A stretch of DNA of 32,319 nt. It comes from Pseudonocardia lacus. Its GTDB lineage: Bacteria; Actinomycetota; Actinomycetes; Mycobacteriales; Pseudonocardiaceae. The DNA is taken from contig NZ_JAHDTH010000083.1 of the NCBI RefSeq assembly GCF_018531445.1, forward strand, positions 1 to 32,319, in the 5' to 3' direction. The translations under genes were made by a program, and so were the position numbers. Positions 31,339 to 32,319 of this stretch are shown here, piece by piece. Position 1 is the stretch's first letter, and each line of letters begins with the position of its first letter. The notes beneath the pieces were generated by a model. The model had not been told where the DNA came from. It searched no databases and saw nothing but the letters and a program-made list of their open reading frames with translations.

Positions 31339-32160
31339 ATGACCGAGCGACGTTCCCGGACCGAGGTCGCCCCGGTCGGTGTCGACCTGACGGTCCCCAG
31401 CTCGGCCCGGCTGTGGAACTACTGGCTCGGCGGCAAGGACCACTTCGCGATCGACCGCAAGGCCGGCGACGAGATCCTGGCCGTCTACCCGCAGCTGCGC
31501 GCGAACGCGCGGGCGTCGCGGGCGTTCCTGGGGCGGGCGGTGCGCTTCCTGGCCGGCGAGGTCGGGATCCGCCAGTTCCTCGACATCGGCACCGGCCTGC
31601 CGACGGCCGACAACACCCACGAGGTCGCCCAGCGCGTCGCGCCGGACGCGCGGGTCGTCTACGTCGACAACGACCCGCTCGTCCTGGCCCACGCGCGTGC
31701 CCTGCTGGTCGGCTCGCCCGAGGGCGAGACCAAGTACGTGCACGCCGACCTGCGCGACCCCGACCTGATCCTCACCGAGACCGCGACCGTCCTGGACCTC
31801 GACCAGCCGATCGCGCTGCTCCTGCTGGGCATCCTCGGCCACGTCGAGTACGGCGCGGCGTGCGGGGCGGTGCGGACCCTGCTCGACCACCTGCCGTCCG
31901 GCAGCCACCTGGTCGTGGGCGACGCGGCGAACACGAGCGAGGCCTACAACGAGGCGTCCGCCCAGTTCCAGGACCGGTACGAACCCCAGGGCGGCGTGTC
32001 CTACGAGCCGCGCAGCCACGAGCAGATCTCCGGCTACTTCGCCGGGCTCGAGTTGGTCGAGCCCGGCGTGGTGTTCGTCCACGAGTGGCGGCCGGAGCCG
32101 TCGCCCGACTGGAGGTCGGTCCACGTCGACGAGCTGGGCGGCGTCGGGCGCAAGCCCTGA
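31339..32160 (+). CDS. SAM-dependent methyltransferase, DUF574 family
   Basis: A 273-residue protein of the actinobacterial DUF574 (Methyltransf_19) family. Landmarks are SARLWNYWLGGKDHFAIDRK near the N-terminus, QFLDIGTGLPTADNTHEVAQ (SAM motif I), VVYVDNDPLVLAHARALL (motif II) and YVHADLRDPD. The central LLLLGILGHVEYG and closing SPDWRSVHVDELGGVGRKP are also typical. Members are abundant in actinomycetes, often near regulatory conservons; the substrate is unknown. The ATG at 31339 has GGGAGA close upstream and gives the family N-terminus. A longer upstream frame is Arg-rich and not family-like. Confidence 0.92.
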   Translation: MTERRSRTEVAPVGVDLTVPSSARLWNYWLGGKDHFAIDRKAGDEILAVYPQLRANARASRAFLGRAVRFLAGEVGIRQFLDIGTGLPTADNTHEVAQRVAPDARVVYVDNDPLVLAHARALLVGSPEGETKYVHADLRDPDLILTETATVLDLDQPIALLLLGILGHVEYGAACGAVRTLLDHLPSGSHLVVGDAANTSEAYNEASAQFQDRYEPQGGVSYEPRSHEQISGYFAGLELVEPGVVFVHEWRPEPSPDWRSVHVDELGGVGRKP

Positions 32161-32161
32161 T

Positions 32162-32175
32162 GCGCCACGAGGCGC
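32162..32175 (+). terminator. Short hairpin after the methyltransferase, possible terminator
   Basis: GCGCC (32162-32166) pairs with GGCGC (32171-32175) around ACGA, two bases after the stop codon, followed by T-containing TTCGTTATAT. The stem is short, but the position fits an intrinsic terminator. Confidence 0.5.
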
Positions 32176-32319
32176 TTCGTTATATCCCCGTTATAGACGG
32201 GAAGGACTCGGGAGGAGGTCCTTGGGTCTGATGGCTCACCTGGATCCGAAAGGTGAAGGGGACAGTAGCATGCCAGGAAAGCGGTAGTCATGCTCAGGCG
32301 TATGAGGTGACGTGCCGCG
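32176..32319 (+). ncRNA. Structured low-G+C tail, candidate 5' part of a group II intron or other structured RNA
   Basis: No gene-like frame, and the first 45 bases are only 53% G+C against over 70% around it. Consecutive stem-loops can be drawn: CCCGT/ACGGG (32187-32201), AAGGAC/GTCCTT (32202-32223), TCACCT/AGGTGA (32236-32256) and AGCATG/CATGCT (32267-32294). The end reads CAGGCGTATGAGGTGACG, reminiscent of the purine-rich stretch preceding maturase genes in bacterial group II introns. It begins just after a terminator-like hairpin, the favoured insertion site of group IIC introns. It is cut by the window edge. Confidence 0.4.

Noticed and set aside
32034..32291. An 85-codon minus-strand open frame at the right edge
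   Set aside because: It spans the antisense of the DUF574 gene and the structured tail, with no motif or codon bias.

Overview
The window is about 73% G+C with strong G/C bias at third codon positions, many GTG starts and 1-4 base stop/start overlaps. Gene content points to an actinobacterium, and protein features (MFS-thymidylate kinase fusion, DUF574 methyltransferase, WhiB, SigE-family ECF factor) suit the Pseudonocardiaceae, probably Pseudonocardia or a close relative. The genus is an inference.

Region 1 (1-14.4 kb) is a conserved actinobacterial core block. Its order resembles the M. tuberculosis segment Rv3673c-Rv3682: a TlpA-like protein (partial), nth, a small membrane protein, crp, [an MFS exporter], a metallo-beta-lactamase-fold hydrolase, [a Nudix hydrolase and two paralogous proteins of unknown function], RidA, a DUF4177 protein, the Get3-like ATPase pair bagA/bagB, a WhiB4-like regulator and the class A penicillin-binding protein ponA2. 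Bracketed genes are additions relative to that order. The leftward genes from 9237 to 3778 look like one operon.

Region 2 (14.5-19.9 kb) holds a Pro/Ala/Glu-rich membrane-anchored protein, an MFS transporter fused to a degenerate thymidylate-kinase domain, the DNA polymerase III delta-prime subunit, a convergent SAM methyltransferase, a small membrane protein and tRNA-Thr(CGT).

Region 3 (19.9-24.8 kb) is an eroded integration site next to the tRNA. It holds two separate pieces of a tyrosine integrase (one with a frameshift and an in-frame stop), the 3' end of a UDP-GlcNAc 2-epimerase gene, the C-terminal part of a probable TetR regulator and other gene scraps. Among them sit an apparently intact ECF sigma factor/membrane protein operon, with a candidate autoregulated promoter, and a four-helix membrane protein.

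Region 4 (24.8-32.3 kb) carries nhaA, an alpha/beta hydrolase with a luciferase-like oxidoreductase, a divergent MocR-type regulator broken by a one-base frameshift, a DUF1232 protein, an unusual Nramp-family transporter with a long hairpin between them, and a DUF574 methyltransferase. The last 150 bases have lower G+C, no gene and a run of stem-loops; they may be the 5' part of a group II intron or another structured RNA.

Several genes start 6-8 bases after a TANNNT-like hexamer with no Shine-Dalgarno sequence, suggesting frequent leaderless transcription.
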